A stretch of 64,000 bases of DNA from Streptomyces sindenensis (GTDB lineage Bacteria; Actinomycetota; Actinomycetes; Streptomycetales; Streptomycetaceae), in contig NZ_BMSG01000003.1 of the NCBI RefSeq assembly GCF_014649035.1, positions 62,001 to 126,000 of the forward strand. The letters run 5' to 3'. Positions within the stretch are counted from its first letter, which is position 1. Every line of letters begins with the position of its first letter. Below, one piece after another: positions 17,161 to 26,700 of this stretch. The notes beneath the pieces are model-generated. The model saw only the letters and a list, made by a program, of their open reading frames with translations. It had not been told where the DNA came from and ran no database searches. The position numbers and the translations under genes are program-made.

Positions 17161-17370
17161 ATGGCGTGGACGTGGCGGTTCGAGAAGTCCGACGGTACGG
17201 AGACGGAGCCGGCGTTGCAGCCGGAGGAGTTCACCACCCAGGGCGACGCGGAGTCCTGGATCGGTGAGTACTGGAAAGAGCTGCTGGAGGGCGGTGCCGC
17301 ACAGGTGACGCTCTTCGAGGACACGACCAAGGTCTACGGCCCGATGAGCCTGCAGGCCGACGGCGCCTGA
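17161..17370 (+). CDS. Small conserved protein, 69 residues
   Basis: Acidic protein beginning MAWTWRFEKSDGTETEPA. It has an aromatic N-terminus and a regular pattern (ESWIGEYWKELLEGGAAQVT, then LFEDTTKVYGPM) suggesting a compact alpha/beta fold. Codon use and composition fit a real gene, and a strong bidirectional hairpin follows directly. CAGGAGG lies six bases before the ATG as ribosome binding site. I do not recognise a function; such proteins are common at this place in Streptomyces. Confidence 0.8.
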   Translation: MAWTWRFEKSDGTETEPALQPEEFTTQGDAESWIGEYWKELLEGGAAQVTLFEDTTKVYGPMSLQADGA

Positions 17371-17379
17371 CGCACGGCC

Positions 17380-17422
17380 GACAGGGAGTGCGGTGCGGGA
17401 GACACGTACCGCACTCCCTGTC
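17380..17422. terminator. 15-bp perfect bidirectional hairpin
   Basis: Arms GACAGGGAGTGCGGT (17380-17394) and its complement (17408-17422) with a 13-nt loop lie between two convergent stop codons (17370 and 17440), so one element can end both transcripts. Confidence 0.82.
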
Positions 17423-17439
17423 TCCGGGTCTCCGGGGGC

Positions 17440-18528
17440 TCAGATCTCCCCGAGCGTGACCTCCGCCGTCCGGCTGTCCTCGTCCCGCGTGTACGTCACG
17501 GTCACCTTCTCGCCCGGCTTCTCGTCCGCCAGCGCCTCGGAGAGCGAGGTGATCGTGGTGACCTCGGTCTCCCCGAGCTTCGTGATGGTGTCCCCGGGCC
17601 GCAGCCCCGCGTCGGCCGCCGCGCCGCCGCGCTCCACACTGACCAGCGCCACCCCGGCGGGGCGGTAGTTGTCGTCGACGACCGTGCGGCCGGTGATGTT
17701 GAGCGCCGCCCGGCCCGAGTCGGTGACCTTGCCGTCCTTGATGATCTGGTCGGCGACCGTCCGGACCATCGAGACGGGGATCGCGAAGCCGATGCCGGGT
17801 GCCGCGCTGTCGCCCATCTGCGGATCGGTCGCGGCCAGGGTCGGGATGCCGATCACCTGACTGTCGAGGTTCACCAGCGCACCGCCGCTGTTGCCCGGGT
17901 TGATCGCGGCGGACGTCTGCACCATGTTGGCGATCGTCGCGCCCGTGCCACCGCCCGACCGGCTCTCGCTCACCGTCCGGCCGAGCGCGGAGACGATGCC
18001 CTGGGTGACGCTGCTGGACAGGCCCAGGGGCGAGCCCATCGCCAGGACGATCTGCCCGACCTCGACCTTCTCCGCGTCGCCGAACTTCGCGGCCCGCAGC
18101 CCGTCCGGCACCTCGTCGAGCTTGATCACGGCCAGGTCCTGCTCCGGGTAGGAGGAGACCAGCGACGCGCCCAGCACCGCCTCCCCGGTGGCGACGCTGA
18201 CCTTGAACTTCTTCTCGTCACCGACCACATGGGCATTGGTGACGATGTGCCCCCTGTCGTCGTACACGATCCCGGAGCCGAGCCCCTCCGAGGCGTCGAT
18301 CTGCACCACCGACGGCAGGACGTCGTTGATGACGCCCTGGTAGGCGTTCTCCAGATCGTCGGGGGCGCGCTTCACCGCACCCTGTGCCGTGCCCGACGCA
18401 CTGGACTCGGGGGCCGGGGCCGACGGACCCGTACCGGAGCAGCCGCCGGCCAGGGCGATGGCGCAGACGGCCGCGGACAGGGGAAACAGCAGCCTGCGCG
18501 CCCGGCTGCGGGAGGGGGATGCGTCCAT
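17440..18528 (-). CDS. HtrA/DegP-like serine protease lipoprotein with PDZ domain
   Basis: 362 residues from the ATG 18526-18528. A lipoprotein signal ends in the lipobox LAGG-C (Cys30), so the protease should be anchored on the outer face of the membrane. The trypsin-like triad is His100 (TNAHVV), Asp131 (QDLAVIKL) and Ser214 (NPGNSGGAL). A PDZ domain follows (GVALVSVERGGAAADAGLRP, then GDTITKLG), and the protein ends in a short beta-rich tail. Such proteases degrade misfolded envelope proteins. It is next to PspA and two-component genes with envelope-stress links, although on its own strand. Its 3' end shares a terminator with the upstream small gene. Confidence 0.93.
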   Translation of the reverse strand: MDASPSRSRARRLLFPLSAAVCAIALAGGCSGTGPSAPAPESSASGTAQGAVKRAPDDLENAYQGVINDVLPSVVQIDASEGLGSGIVYDDRGHIVTNAHVVGDEKKFKVSVATGEAVLGASLVSSYPEQDLAVIKLDEVPDGLRAAKFGDAEKVEVGQIVLAMGSPLGLSSSVTQGIVSALGRTVSESRSGGGTGATIANMVQTSAAINPGNSGGALVNLDSQVIGIPTLAATDPQMGDSAAPGIGFAIPVSMVRTVADQIIKDGKVTDSGRAALNITGRTVVDDNYRPAGVALVSVERGGAAADAGLRPGDTITKLGETEVTTITSLSEALADEKPGEKVTVTYTRDEDSRTAEVTLGEI

Positions 18529-18598
18529 ATCCGGAGTCTGGTGCGCGGCCCGTCCGGGTGCCCGTGCTGATGGGCCGAACGGGCCGGCCGCCCTCCGG

Positions 18599-19393
18599 TC
18601 AGCCGCGTACCCCGCACAGATGCAGCAGGGCCGCCACACCCCGGTACGGGTCGGTCCGCCCGGCCCGGTCCTCCAGGGTCAGGACCCGCTCCAGCTCCTC
18701 GGCCGGCAGCTCCACGTCGTTGCCGACGTTGTCCGTGAAGACCCGCACCCCGTACCAGGCGTGCAGCGGGGCGGCGATCCCGGCGAGCGTGGCCCGCAGG
18801 GCGTCGAGCCGGTCCGCCCGCACGGTGAGGCCGAGGCGGTTGGTGTACGCGGGGGTGTCGAAGGCGGCCAGGGCCGCACCGAAGTCACCGGCGAGCCCCG
18901 GGCGCATCGCGAGCGCGTCCGCGTTCCGTACGAGCAGGGAGAGCAGACCGCCGGGCGCCAGCATCCGGGCGAGCCCGGCCAGCATCGGGTCCGGCTCCTC
19001 GACGTACATCAGGACGCCGTGGCACAGCACCACGTCGAAGCTGCCGGGCAGGAAGTGCACGCCGGTCTCCCGGCCGTCGCCCTCGATCAGCCTGACCCGC
19101 TCCCGGATGCCCTCCGGCTCGCTCGCCAGGGACGCCCGGGCCGACGCCAGCATCTCCGCGTCCGACTCCAGACCGGTCACCGAGTGACCGGCCCGCGCGA
19201 GGCGCAGCGCCTGGGTGCCCTGGCCCATGCCGACGTCCAGGACCCGCAGCCGCCGGCCCACCGGGAACCGTCCGGCTATCTGCTCGTCCAGCTGCCGGGC
19301 GACCAGCTCCTGGCGGACCTTGTTGCGTACGCCGTCGAGACCCGCCAGCCAGGCCGAGGAGACCCCGGTGAAGCCGGAGGCCTCCGTGCTCAG
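18599..19393 (-). CDS. Class I SAM-dependent methyltransferase with apparent CTG start
   Basis: 264 residues if translation begins at CTG (19391-19393). The SAM-binding motif I is RVLDVGMGQGTQALRLAR (about 52-69), followed by motif II GLESDAEML and DVVLCHGVLMYVEEPDP. The substrate is unknown. No ATG or GTG lies in frame near the expected N-terminus, and the nearest upstream one would overlap almost half of the DUF3043 gene. The CTG overlaps that gene's TGA as CTGA, and GGAGAG lies five bases upstream, so translational coupling from a CTG start is the best reading. Confidence in the gene is high, in the start moderate. Confidence 0.87.
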   Translation of the reverse strand: MSTEASGFTGVSSAWLAGLDGVRNKVRQELVARQLDEQIAGRFPVGRRLRVLDVGMGQGTQALRLARAGHSVTGLESDAEMLASARASLASEPEGIRERVRLIEGDGRETGVHFLPGSFDVVLCHGVLMYVEEPDPMLAGLARMLAPGGLLSLLVRNADALAMRPGLAGDFGAALAAFDTPAYTNRLGLTVRADRLDALRATLAGIAAPLHAWYGVRVFTDNVGNDVELPAEELERVLTLEDRAGRTDPYRGVAALLHLCGVRG

Positions 19394-19989
19394 GGCCGCT
19401 CTCCGCGCTTGACCTGCGGCTTCGGCAGCCGCAGCCGGCGCATCTGGAGCGTGCGCATCAGGCCGTACGCCACGGCTCCGCGCTTCGGCGTGTCCGGGAA
19501 GCGCTCGCGGAGCTGCTTCTTCAGGCGGATCGACAGACCGATCGAGTCGATCACGATCAGGATGATCACACCGAGCCACAGCAGCAGCGAGATGCTCTGG
19601 ATGTTCTGCACCTGGATCACGCTGAGGATCAGGATGATCACGGCGAGCGGCAGGAACCACTCGGCGACGCAGAAGCGCGAGTCCACGTAGTCGCGGACGA
19701 AACGGCGGACCGGGCCCTTGTCGCGGACCGGCAGATACCGCTCGTCGCCCGACGCGAGCGCCTCGCGCTGCCGGGCCAGGTCGGCGCGGCGCGCTTCGCG
19801 CTGGCGCTTCATGGCCGCCTTGCGGTCGCCGGGCGCCGCGGACGCGGCACGACGCCGCTGCGTCTGGGCCTCGCTGCGCTTGGGGGTGGGGCGACCCTTG
19901 GGAGCCTGCGGGTCGCGGGGCTGCTGGGAGAGGTCCGCCGTCACCTTGTCGGTGGGGGCCTTCTCTGTCTTGGCACGGCTACGGAACAC
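19390..19989 (-). CDS. DUF3043 membrane protein
   Basis: 199 residues from a GTG (19987-19989), giving MFRSRAKTEKAPTDKVTADL. A TTG nine bases upstream is the other possible start. The N-terminal half is hydrophilic and rich in Arg/Lys/Gln (PKGRPTPKRSEAQTQRRRAA). It is followed by two membrane segments (WFLPLAVIILILSVIQV and SLLLWLGVIILIVIDSIGLS) and a basic tail, as usual for this actinobacterial family of unknown function. A TACCCT hexamer eight bases before the GTG suggests a leaderless transcript. The stop codon overlaps the start of the methyltransferase gene. Confidence 0.87.
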   Translation of the reverse strand: MFRSRAKTEKAPTDKVTADLSQQPRDPQAPKGRPTPKRSEAQTQRRRAASAAPGDRKAAMKRQREARRADLARQREALASGDERYLPVRDKGPVRRFVRDYVDSRFCVAEWFLPLAVIILILSVIQVQNIQSISLLLWLGVIILIVIDSIGLSIRLKKQLRERFPDTPKRGAVAYGLMRTLQMRRLRLPKPQVKRGERP

Positions 19990-20295
19990 AAAACCCAAGG
20001 GTACGGGGTCGGCGTGCGGACCCGGCGACGCGGGCGGCCACGATCCGGCAACGGACGGGTGCCCACAAGGGCCCCGACCGGCCGATACGGGCGTTTACCG
20101 ACCGTTCGGAAGTCCGTCACGGGACGGCCCCGGGGCCTCACCTACACCCTGGGCGGGAGCGTTCGCCGTACGCACTCGTCCTTGGGGAGGAGCACATCGG
20201 TGCCCGAACAGTGCGGTAATAGAGGCAGGGCCCGTACTGTGGGTTCTATCGGGAGTGCTGGAGCTCAGTCCGTCAGAAGGGGGCGCGCGAAGCCC

Positions 20296-21093
20296 ATGAG
20301 CGGTGTCATGAAGCGTATGGGAATGATCTTCCGCGCGAAGGCAAACAAGGCCCTTGACCGGGCCGAGGATCCGCGCGAGACCCTCGACTACTCGTACCAG
20401 AAGCAGCTGGAGCTGCTTCAGAAGGTGCGTCGCGGCGTCGCCGACGTGGCGACGTCCCGCAAGCGCCTGGAGCTGCAGCTGAACCAGCTGCAGGGCCAGT
20501 CGTCCAAGCTGGAGGACCAGGGCCGCAAGGCGCTGGCGCTGGGCCGCGAGGACCTGGCGCGCGAGGCGCTCTCACGGCGTGCCGCCCTTCAGCAGCAGGT
20601 CACCGACCTGGAGACGCAGCACACCACGCTGCAGGGCGAGGAGGAGAAGCTCACCCTCGCGGCGCAGCGCCTCCAGGCCAAGGTCGACGCCTTCCGCACG
20701 AAGAAGGAGACCATCAAGGCCACCTACACGGCGGCCCAGGCCCAGACCCGGATCGGCGAGGCCTTCTCCGGCATCTCCGAGGAGATGGGCGACGTCGGCC
20801 TCGCGATCCAGCGGGCCGAGGACAAGACGCAGCAGCTCCAGGCGCGGGCCGGCGCCATCGACGAGCTGCTCGCCTCCGGCGCCCTGGACGACCCGACCGG
20901 CACGGCGAAGGACGACATCGCCGCCGAGCTGGACCGGCTCTCCGGCGGCAGCGACGTGGAGCTGGAGCTCCAGCGCATGAAGGCCGAGCTGGCCGGCGGC
21001 TCCTCGTCCTCGCAGCAGGCCATCGAGGGCGGCGCCCAGGGCGGCTCCCAGCAGTCGCAGCAGTCGTCCCCGCACAAGTTCGACAAGCAGTGA
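20296..21093 (+). CDS. pspA: PspA/IM30 (Vipp1) family membrane-stress protein
   Basis: 265 residues, almost entirely predicted coiled coil (about 25-225) after an N-terminal amphipathic stretch MSGVMKRMGMIFRAKANKAL. PspA proteins assemble into ESCRT-III-like rods or rings on the inner face of the membrane and repair or stabilise it under stress. The C-terminus is a Ser/Gln/Gly-rich tail not seen in the E. coli protein. AAGGGGG lies upstream of the ATG. A PspAA gene follows after 10 bp, and a two-component system and RND transporter come next on the same strand. Confidence 0.93.
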   Translation: MSGVMKRMGMIFRAKANKALDRAEDPRETLDYSYQKQLELLQKVRRGVADVATSRKRLELQLNQLQGQSSKLEDQGRKALALGREDLAREALSRRAALQQQVTDLETQHTTLQGEEEKLTLAAQRLQAKVDAFRTKKETIKATYTAAQAQTRIGEAFSGISEEMGDVGLAIQRAEDKTQQLQARAGAIDELLASGALDDPTGTAKDDIAAELDRLSGGSDVELELQRMKAELAGGSSSSQQAIEGGAQGGSQQSQQSSPHKFDKQ

Positions 21094-21103
21094 GGGCAGC
21101 GTC

Positions 21104-21382
21104 ATGATCGTACGGATCATGGGGGAGGGCCAGGTCAAGCTGGCCGACAGCCACATCGTCGAGCTGAACGAACTCGACGACGTCCTGCTCAAGGAGATGG
21201 AGAGCGGCGACGGCCCCGGCTTTCGCACGACGCTCCACGCACTCCTGGACAAGGTGCGCGAGCTCGGCACCCCGCTGCCGGACGACTCCCTGGAGCCGTC
21301 CGAGCTGATCCTGCCGGCTCCCGACGCCACCCTCGAAGACGTGCGCTCCATGCTCAGCGACGACGGCCTCATCCCCAACTGA
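21104..21382 (+). CDS. pspAA: PspA-associated protein PspAA
   Basis: 92 residues beginning MIVRIMGEGQVKLADSHIVE, the usual opening of the PspA-associated domain. The sequence LDDVLLKEMESGDGPGFRTT and the late LEPSELILPAPDATLEDV are typical. It is always found next to PspA in actinobacteria and probably modulates its assembly. It lies 10 bp after pspA, so the two are surely one transcript. A strong terminator follows. Confidence 0.9.
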   Translation: MIVRIMGEGQVKLADSHIVELNELDDVLLKEMESGDGPGFRTTLHALLDKVRELGTPLPDDSLEPSELILPAPDATLEDVRSMLSDDGLIPN

Positions 21383-21422
21383 CCTCGGGCCGCCCACCAG
21401 CCCCCGGGGCCTGTCGGCCCCA

Positions 21423-21468
21423 GCACCCCTGCCCCGCGTCCGGTCCGCCGGCCGCGGGGCAGGGGTGC
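21423..21468 (+). terminator. 16-bp perfect hairpin terminator after pspA-pspAA
   Basis: Arms GCACCCCTGCCCCGCG (21423-21438) and its complement (21453-21468), with a 14-nt loop, stand 40 bp after the pspAA stop codon and before the histidine kinase gene. Confidence 0.8.
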
Positions 21469-21559
21469 TTCCGGTCCGGGCCGGTCCCGGCCGGTGGCCC
21501 CGCCCGCTCGCGGAGGAAGGGGTACGCCGCCCACGACCGGCCGCGTACCGTTGCTGGGC

Positions 21560-22882
21560 GTGACCACCCTCTCGTCCGGCTTCGCGCGCGCCCGCCGCTG
21601 GCTGCGGGACCATCCGCTCGCCTTCGACGCGACCCTGGCGTTCTGCACCCTCGTCGCGATGATCTGCGGCTCGTTCACCGACCCGGGTGACGGCCACGGG
21701 CCGCCCGCCTTCGGGGCCCGTACGCCCGAGCTGTTCAGCGTGTTCCTGATGACCCTCGCCGCCGCGGCCCTCGTGCTGCGGCGGCGCCGCCCGATGCGGA
21801 TCCTCGCCGTCACCGCGGCGCTCGCGGCCGTCGAGTACGTTCTGATGGACCCGTCCGCCCCCGTGGTCATGAGCACCGTCATCGCCCTCTACACCGTCGC
21901 CTCGCGGACCGACCGTCCGACGACGTGGCGGGTCGGGCTGCTGACCATGGGAGGGCTCACCGCGGCCGCGATGGTCTTCGGCTCGACCCCCTGGTACAGC
22001 CAGGAGAACTTCGGCGTCTTCGCCTGGACCGGGCTCGCCTCCGCCGCCGGGGACGCCGTACGCAGCAGGCGCGCGTTCGTCGACGCCATCCGGGAGCGGG
22101 CCGAGCGTGCCGAACGCACCCGGGAGGAGGAGGCCCGCCGCCGGGTCGCCGAGGAGCGGCTGCGGATCGCCCGGGACCTCCACGACGTCGTCGCCCACCA
22201 CATCGCCCTCGTCAACGTCCAGGCCGGGGTCGCCGCCCACGTCATGGACAAGCGCCCGGACCAGGCCAAGGAAGCGCTCGCCCATGTCCGCGACGCCAGC
22301 CGCTCCGCCCTCAACGAACTCCGGGTCACCGTCGGCCTCCTGCGCCAGCAGGGCGACCCCGAGGCGCCCACCGAACCGGCCCCCGGGCTCGCCGTCCTCG
22401 GCGAACTGGTCACCACCTTCCGCAACGCCGGGCTCCCCGTCGAGGTGGCCTGCGCCGACCGCGACCGGCTGCCCGCCGCCGTCGACCTCGCCGCCTACCG
22501 GGTCATCCAGGAGGCCCTGACGAACGTCCGCAAGCACGCGGGCGCCGGGGCCAGGGCCGAGGTGAGCGTCGTACGGGTCGGCGCCACCGCCGAGGTTACC
22601 GTGCTCGACAACGGCCAAGGGAGCGCGGGCCGACGCCCCGGAGCCGCACCCGGCGGCGGGTCCGGTCCGGACGGCGGCGGCCCGGGCGACGGCGACGAGC
22701 AGACCGGCGGCGGTCATGGCCTGGTCGGCATGCGGGAACGCGTCACCGCCCTCGGCGGAGCCCTCACCGCGGGGCCTCGGTACGGCGGCGGGTTCCGGGT
22801 CCATGCGATCCTTCCGGTCGAGGCCCGCACGGGTGAACCGGACCGGCCGGGCACAGCGGGCGGGACGGGGCTCCGCCGATGA
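21560..22882 (+). CDS. Two-component sensor histidine kinase (HisKA_3, NarL partner type)
   Basis: 440 residues from a GTG at 21560 (MTTLSSGFARARRWLRDHPL); the frame is open 22 codons further upstream but with atypical sequence. Four to five membrane helices occupy about residues 25-150. The dimerisation and phosphorylation box is RLRIARDLHDVVAHHIALVN with the phospho-accepting His after RDL. The ATPase domain has the N box in VIQEALTNVRKHAGAG and the G boxes DNGQGS and GLVGMRERV. A Gly/Pro/Asp-rich insert separates the G boxes. ATGA overlap with the response regulator shows translational coupling. A TACCGT hexamer eight bases before the GTG suggests a leaderless start. Confidence 0.9.
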   Translation: MTTLSSGFARARRWLRDHPLAFDATLAFCTLVAMICGSFTDPGDGHGPPAFGARTPELFSVFLMTLAAAALVLRRRRPMRILAVTAALAAVEYVLMDPSAPVVMSTVIALYTVASRTDRPTTWRVGLLTMGGLTAAAMVFGSTPWYSQENFGVFAWTGLASAAGDAVRSRRAFVDAIRERAERAERTREEEARRRVAEERLRIARDLHDVVAHHIALVNVQAGVAAHVMDKRPDQAKEALAHVRDASRSALNELRVTVGLLRQQGDPEAPTEPAPGLAVLGELVTTFRNAGLPVEVACADRDRLPAAVDLAAYRVIQEALTNVRKHAGAGARAEVSVVRVGATAEVTVLDNGQGSAGRRPGAAPGGGSGPDGGGPGDGDEQTGGGHGLVGMRERVTALGGALTAGPRYGGGFRVHAILPVEARTGEPDRPGTAGGTGLRR

Positions 22883-23607
22883 CCCAGCCGACTTCGGCAA
22901 CGACGGCCGAGGCGCGGGAAGCGCCGATCAGGGTGCTGCTCGCCGACGACCAGGCACTGCTGCGCAGCGCGTTCCGGGTGCTGGTGGACTCCGAGCCGGA
23001 CATGGAGGTGGTCGGCGAGGCCGCCGACGGGACCCAGGCCGTCGAGCTGGCCCGCGCCACGGGCGCCGACGTGGTGCTCATGGACATCCGGATGCCGGGC
23101 ACCGACGGGCTCGCCGCCACCCGCATGATCAGCGCCGACCCGGAGCTGGCCGCGGTGCGGGTGGTCATGCTCACCACCTTCGAGGTCGACGAGTACGTGG
23201 TCCAGTCGCTGCGCGCCGGGGCTTCCGGCTTCCTCGGCAAGGGCGCGGAGCCGGACGAACTCCTCAACGCCATCCGGATTGCCGCGGCCGGCGAGGCGCT
23301 CCTCTCCCCGGCCGCGACCAAGGGGCTCATCGCCACGTTCCTGGCCCAGGGCGGCAGCCCGCAGGAGGGGCCGGACGGCGCGGAGTACGCGGAGCGGCTG
23401 GCGGCGCTCACCGGCCGCGAACGCGAGGTGCTGGTGCAGGTCGCGGGCGGCCACCCCAACGACCGGATCGCCGAGCGGCTGGAGGTCAGCCCGCTCACCG
23501 TCAAGACCCATGTGAACCGGGCGATGGCGAAACTGGGCGCCCGGGACCGGGCCCAATTGGTGGTCATCGCCTACGAATCGGGCCTGGTGCGTCCCCGGGC
23601 GGACTGA
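22879..23607 (+). CDS. LuxR/NarL-family response regulator
   Basis: 242 residues. The receiver domain (about 16-130) has the acidic pair in LLADDQALLR, the phospho-acceptor Asp in DVVLMDIRMPG, Thr in VVMLTTFE and Lys in GFLGKGAEPDEL, so all switch residues are intact. The C-terminal LuxR helix-turn-helix is LTGREREVLVQVAGGHPNDR followed by IAERLEVSPLTVKTHVNRAM. It is the cognate partner of the kinase, whose stop codon it overlaps (ATGA). Given the neighbours, envelope stress or the RND transporter downstream are reasonable targets, but this is inference. Confidence 0.95.
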   Translation: MTQPTSATTAEAREAPIRVLLADDQALLRSAFRVLVDSEPDMEVVGEAADGTQAVELARATGADVVLMDIRMPGTDGLAATRMISADPELAAVRVVMLTTFEVDEYVVQSLRAGASGFLGKGAEPDELLNAIRIAAAGEALLSPAATKGLIATFLAQGGSPQEGPDGAEYAERLAALTGREREVLVQVAGGHPNDRIAERLEVSPLTVKTHVNRAMAKLGARDRAQLVVIAYESGLVRPRAD

Positions 23608-23793
23608 CCCGGAGGCGGGCACGGTGTACGGCGACGTACTCCACCTGCGGTATGCGCGGCACGAGAAAGCAGCCCGGCGGGCGACGTTTCGGCAGCGCGG
23701 AGCGGAGATCGTAGGACTGGGCCGGAGAGGTGGCCCCCGATGTTCTCCCCTCCCCGCCCTCCGCCGCGTACGCCACAGAAGAGAGACCCACCC

Positions 23794-26700
23794 ATGTCCT
23801 GGCTGTCCAGATTCAGCCTCGCGCAAAGGGCCCTGATCGGGCTGATCTCGATCGTCGCGCTGGCCTTCGGCGCGATAGCGATCCCGCAGCTCAAGCAGCA
23901 GCTGCTGCCGACCATCGAACTGCCGATGGTCACGGTGCTGGCGCCCTACCAGGGTGCGTCTCCCGATGTAGTCGAGAAGCAGGTCGTCGAACCGCTGGAG
24001 AACTCCCTCAAGGCCGTCGACGGCGTCGAGTCCGTCACCTCCACCGCCAGCGAGGGCAACGCCCTCATCATGGCGACCTTCGACTTCGGCGACGAGGGCA
24101 CCAAGCAGCTCGTCGCGGACATCCAGCAGGCGGTGAACCGGGCCCGCGCCCAGCTGCCCTCCGAGGTCGACCCGCAGGTCATCGCCGGTTCCACGGACGA
24201 CATCCCGACGGTGGTCCTCGCCGTCACCTCCGACGAGGACCAGCAGACGCTGGCCGACCAGCTCGACCGCACGGTCGTCCCGGCCATCGAGGGCATCGAG
24301 GGCGTCGGCCAGGTCACCGTGGACGGCATCCAGGACCTCCAGGTCTCCGTCGTCCCCGACGACCAAAAGCTCGCCGCGGCCGGTCTGAACGCGGGCACGC
24401 TCGCCCAGGCCCTCCAGTCGGGTGGCGCCACCGTCCCGGCCGGCTCCTTCTCCGAGTCGGGCAAGAGCCGCACCATCCAGGTCGGCGGCTCCTACACCTC
24501 CCTGAAGCAGATCGAGGACCTCCAGGTCGTCGCGAAGGACCCGGCGGGCGGCGCGGACGAACCGGGCAGGCCGGTGCGCCTCGGTGACGTGGCCGAGGTG
24601 AAGCAGGAGCCGTCCACGGCGGTCTCCATCACCCGCACCAACGGCAAGCCGAGCCTCGCCGTGATGGCGACGATGGACAAGGACGGCAGCGCCGTCGCCA
24701 TCTCGGACGCCGTCAAGGACAAGCTGCCCGGCCTCCGCGAGGACCTCGGTACGGGCGCCGAGCTGACCGTCGTCTCCGACCAGGGCCCCGCCGTCTCCAA
24801 GTCGATCTCGGGTCTGACCACGGAGGGCGCGCTCGGCCTCGTCTTCGCGGTCGTCGTGATCCTGGTCTTCCTCGCCTCGATCCGCTCGACGCTGGTCACC
24901 GCGGTCTCCATCCCGCTCTCGATCGTCCTCGCGCTGATCGTGCTCTGGACCCGCGACCTGTCGCTCAACATGCTCACCCTCGGCGCGCTCACCATCGCCA
25001 TCGGCCGGGTCGTCGACGACTCGATCGTGGTCCTGGAGAACATCAAGCGCCACCTCGGCTACGGCGAGGAGCGCCACGCGGCGATCATCAACGCGGTCAA
25101 GGAGGTCGCCGGAGCGGTCACCTCCGCGACCCTGACCACCGTCGCGGTCTTCCTGCCCATCGGTCTGGTCGGCGGCATGGTCGGCCAGCTCTTCGGCTCG
25201 TTCTCGCTGACCGTCACCGCCGCGCTGCTGGCCTCCCTGCTGGTCTCGCTCACCGTGGTGCCGGTCCTGTCGTACTGGTTCCTGCGCGCGCCCAAGGGCA
25301 CCCCCGAGGACGCGGCGGAGGCCCGGCGCCTGGCCGAGGAGAAGGAAGCGGCCAGCAGGCTCCAGCGGATCTACGTCCCGGTCCTGCGCTTCGCGACCCG
25401 GCGCCGGATCACCAGCCTCGTCATCGCCGTCGCCGTGCTCCTGGGCACCTTCGGCATGGTGCCGCTGCTGAAGACGAACTTCTTCGACGCCGGTGAGCAG
25501 GAGGTCCTGACCGTCAAGCAGGAACTCGCCCCCGGCACCAGCCTGGAAGCCGCCGACGAGGCCGCCCGCAAGGTCGAGAAGGTGCTGACCGAGGACAAGG
25601 GCGTCAAGGACTACCAGGTCACGGTCGGCTCCTCCGGCTTCATGGCCGCCTTCGGCGGTGGCACCGGCTCCAACCAGGCCTCCTACCAGGTCACCCTGAA
25701 GGACGCCGCGGACTACGAGGACGCCCAGGACCGCATCGACGAGGCCCTCGGCAAGCTCGACGGCATCGGCGACACCACCATCGCCGCGGGCGACGGCTTC
25801 GGCTCCCAGGACCTGAGCGTCGTGGTCAAGGCCGCCGACGCCGACGTCCTGAAGAAGGCGTCCGAGGCGGTCCGCGACGAGGTCGCCACCCTCAAGGACG
25901 TCACCGACGTCCAGAGCGACCTGGCGCAGAGCGTCCCGCGCGTCTCGGTCACCGCCAACGACAAGGCGGCCGCCGCCGGATTCGACTCCGCCGCCCTCGG
26001 CGGGATCGTCGCCGGAGCCGTCCGCGGTACGCCCGCCGGCTCCGCGACGCTGGACGACACCGAGCGCGACATCGTCATCCGGTCCTCGAAGCCGGCCGCC
26101 TCCGTGGCCGAGCTGAAGGCCCTGCCGCTCGGTCCCGTCAAGCTCGGCGACATCGCCGACGTGAAGGTCGTCCCCGGCCCGGTCTCGATGACCCGGATCG
26201 ACGGACAGCGCTCCGCGACGGTCACCGCCAAGCCCGTCGGCGACAACACCGGCGCGGTCAGCGCCGATCTCGCCAAGAAGATCGACGCCCTGGACCTGCC
26301 GGAGGGCGCCACCGCCACCATCGGCGGCGTCACCGAGGACCAGAACGAAGCGTTCATGCAACTCGGCCTCGCCATGCTGGCGGCCATCGCGATCGTCTTC
26401 ATGCTCCTGGTGGCCACGTTCCGGTCGCTCGTCCAGCCGCTGATCCTGCTGGTCTCCGTGCCGTTCGCGGCGACCGGGGCGCTGGCCCTGCTGCTCGTCA
26501 CGGGCACCCCGCTGGGCGTCCCCGCGATGATCGGCATGCTGATGCTCATCGGCATCGTGGTCACCAACGCGATCGTGCTGATCGACCTGATCAACCAGTA
26601 CCGGGCCCAGGGCCTCGGGATCATGGAGGCGGTCATCGAGGGCGGCCGCCACCGCTTCCGCCCGATCATCATGACGGCGCTCGCGACCATCTTCGCCCTG

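Noticed and set aside
18599..19660. A methyltransferase start at the ATG 19660
   Set aside because: It would add 89 residues of low-complexity sequence read from another frame of the DUF3043 gene; the SAM-binding core and the coupled CTG start explain the gene better.
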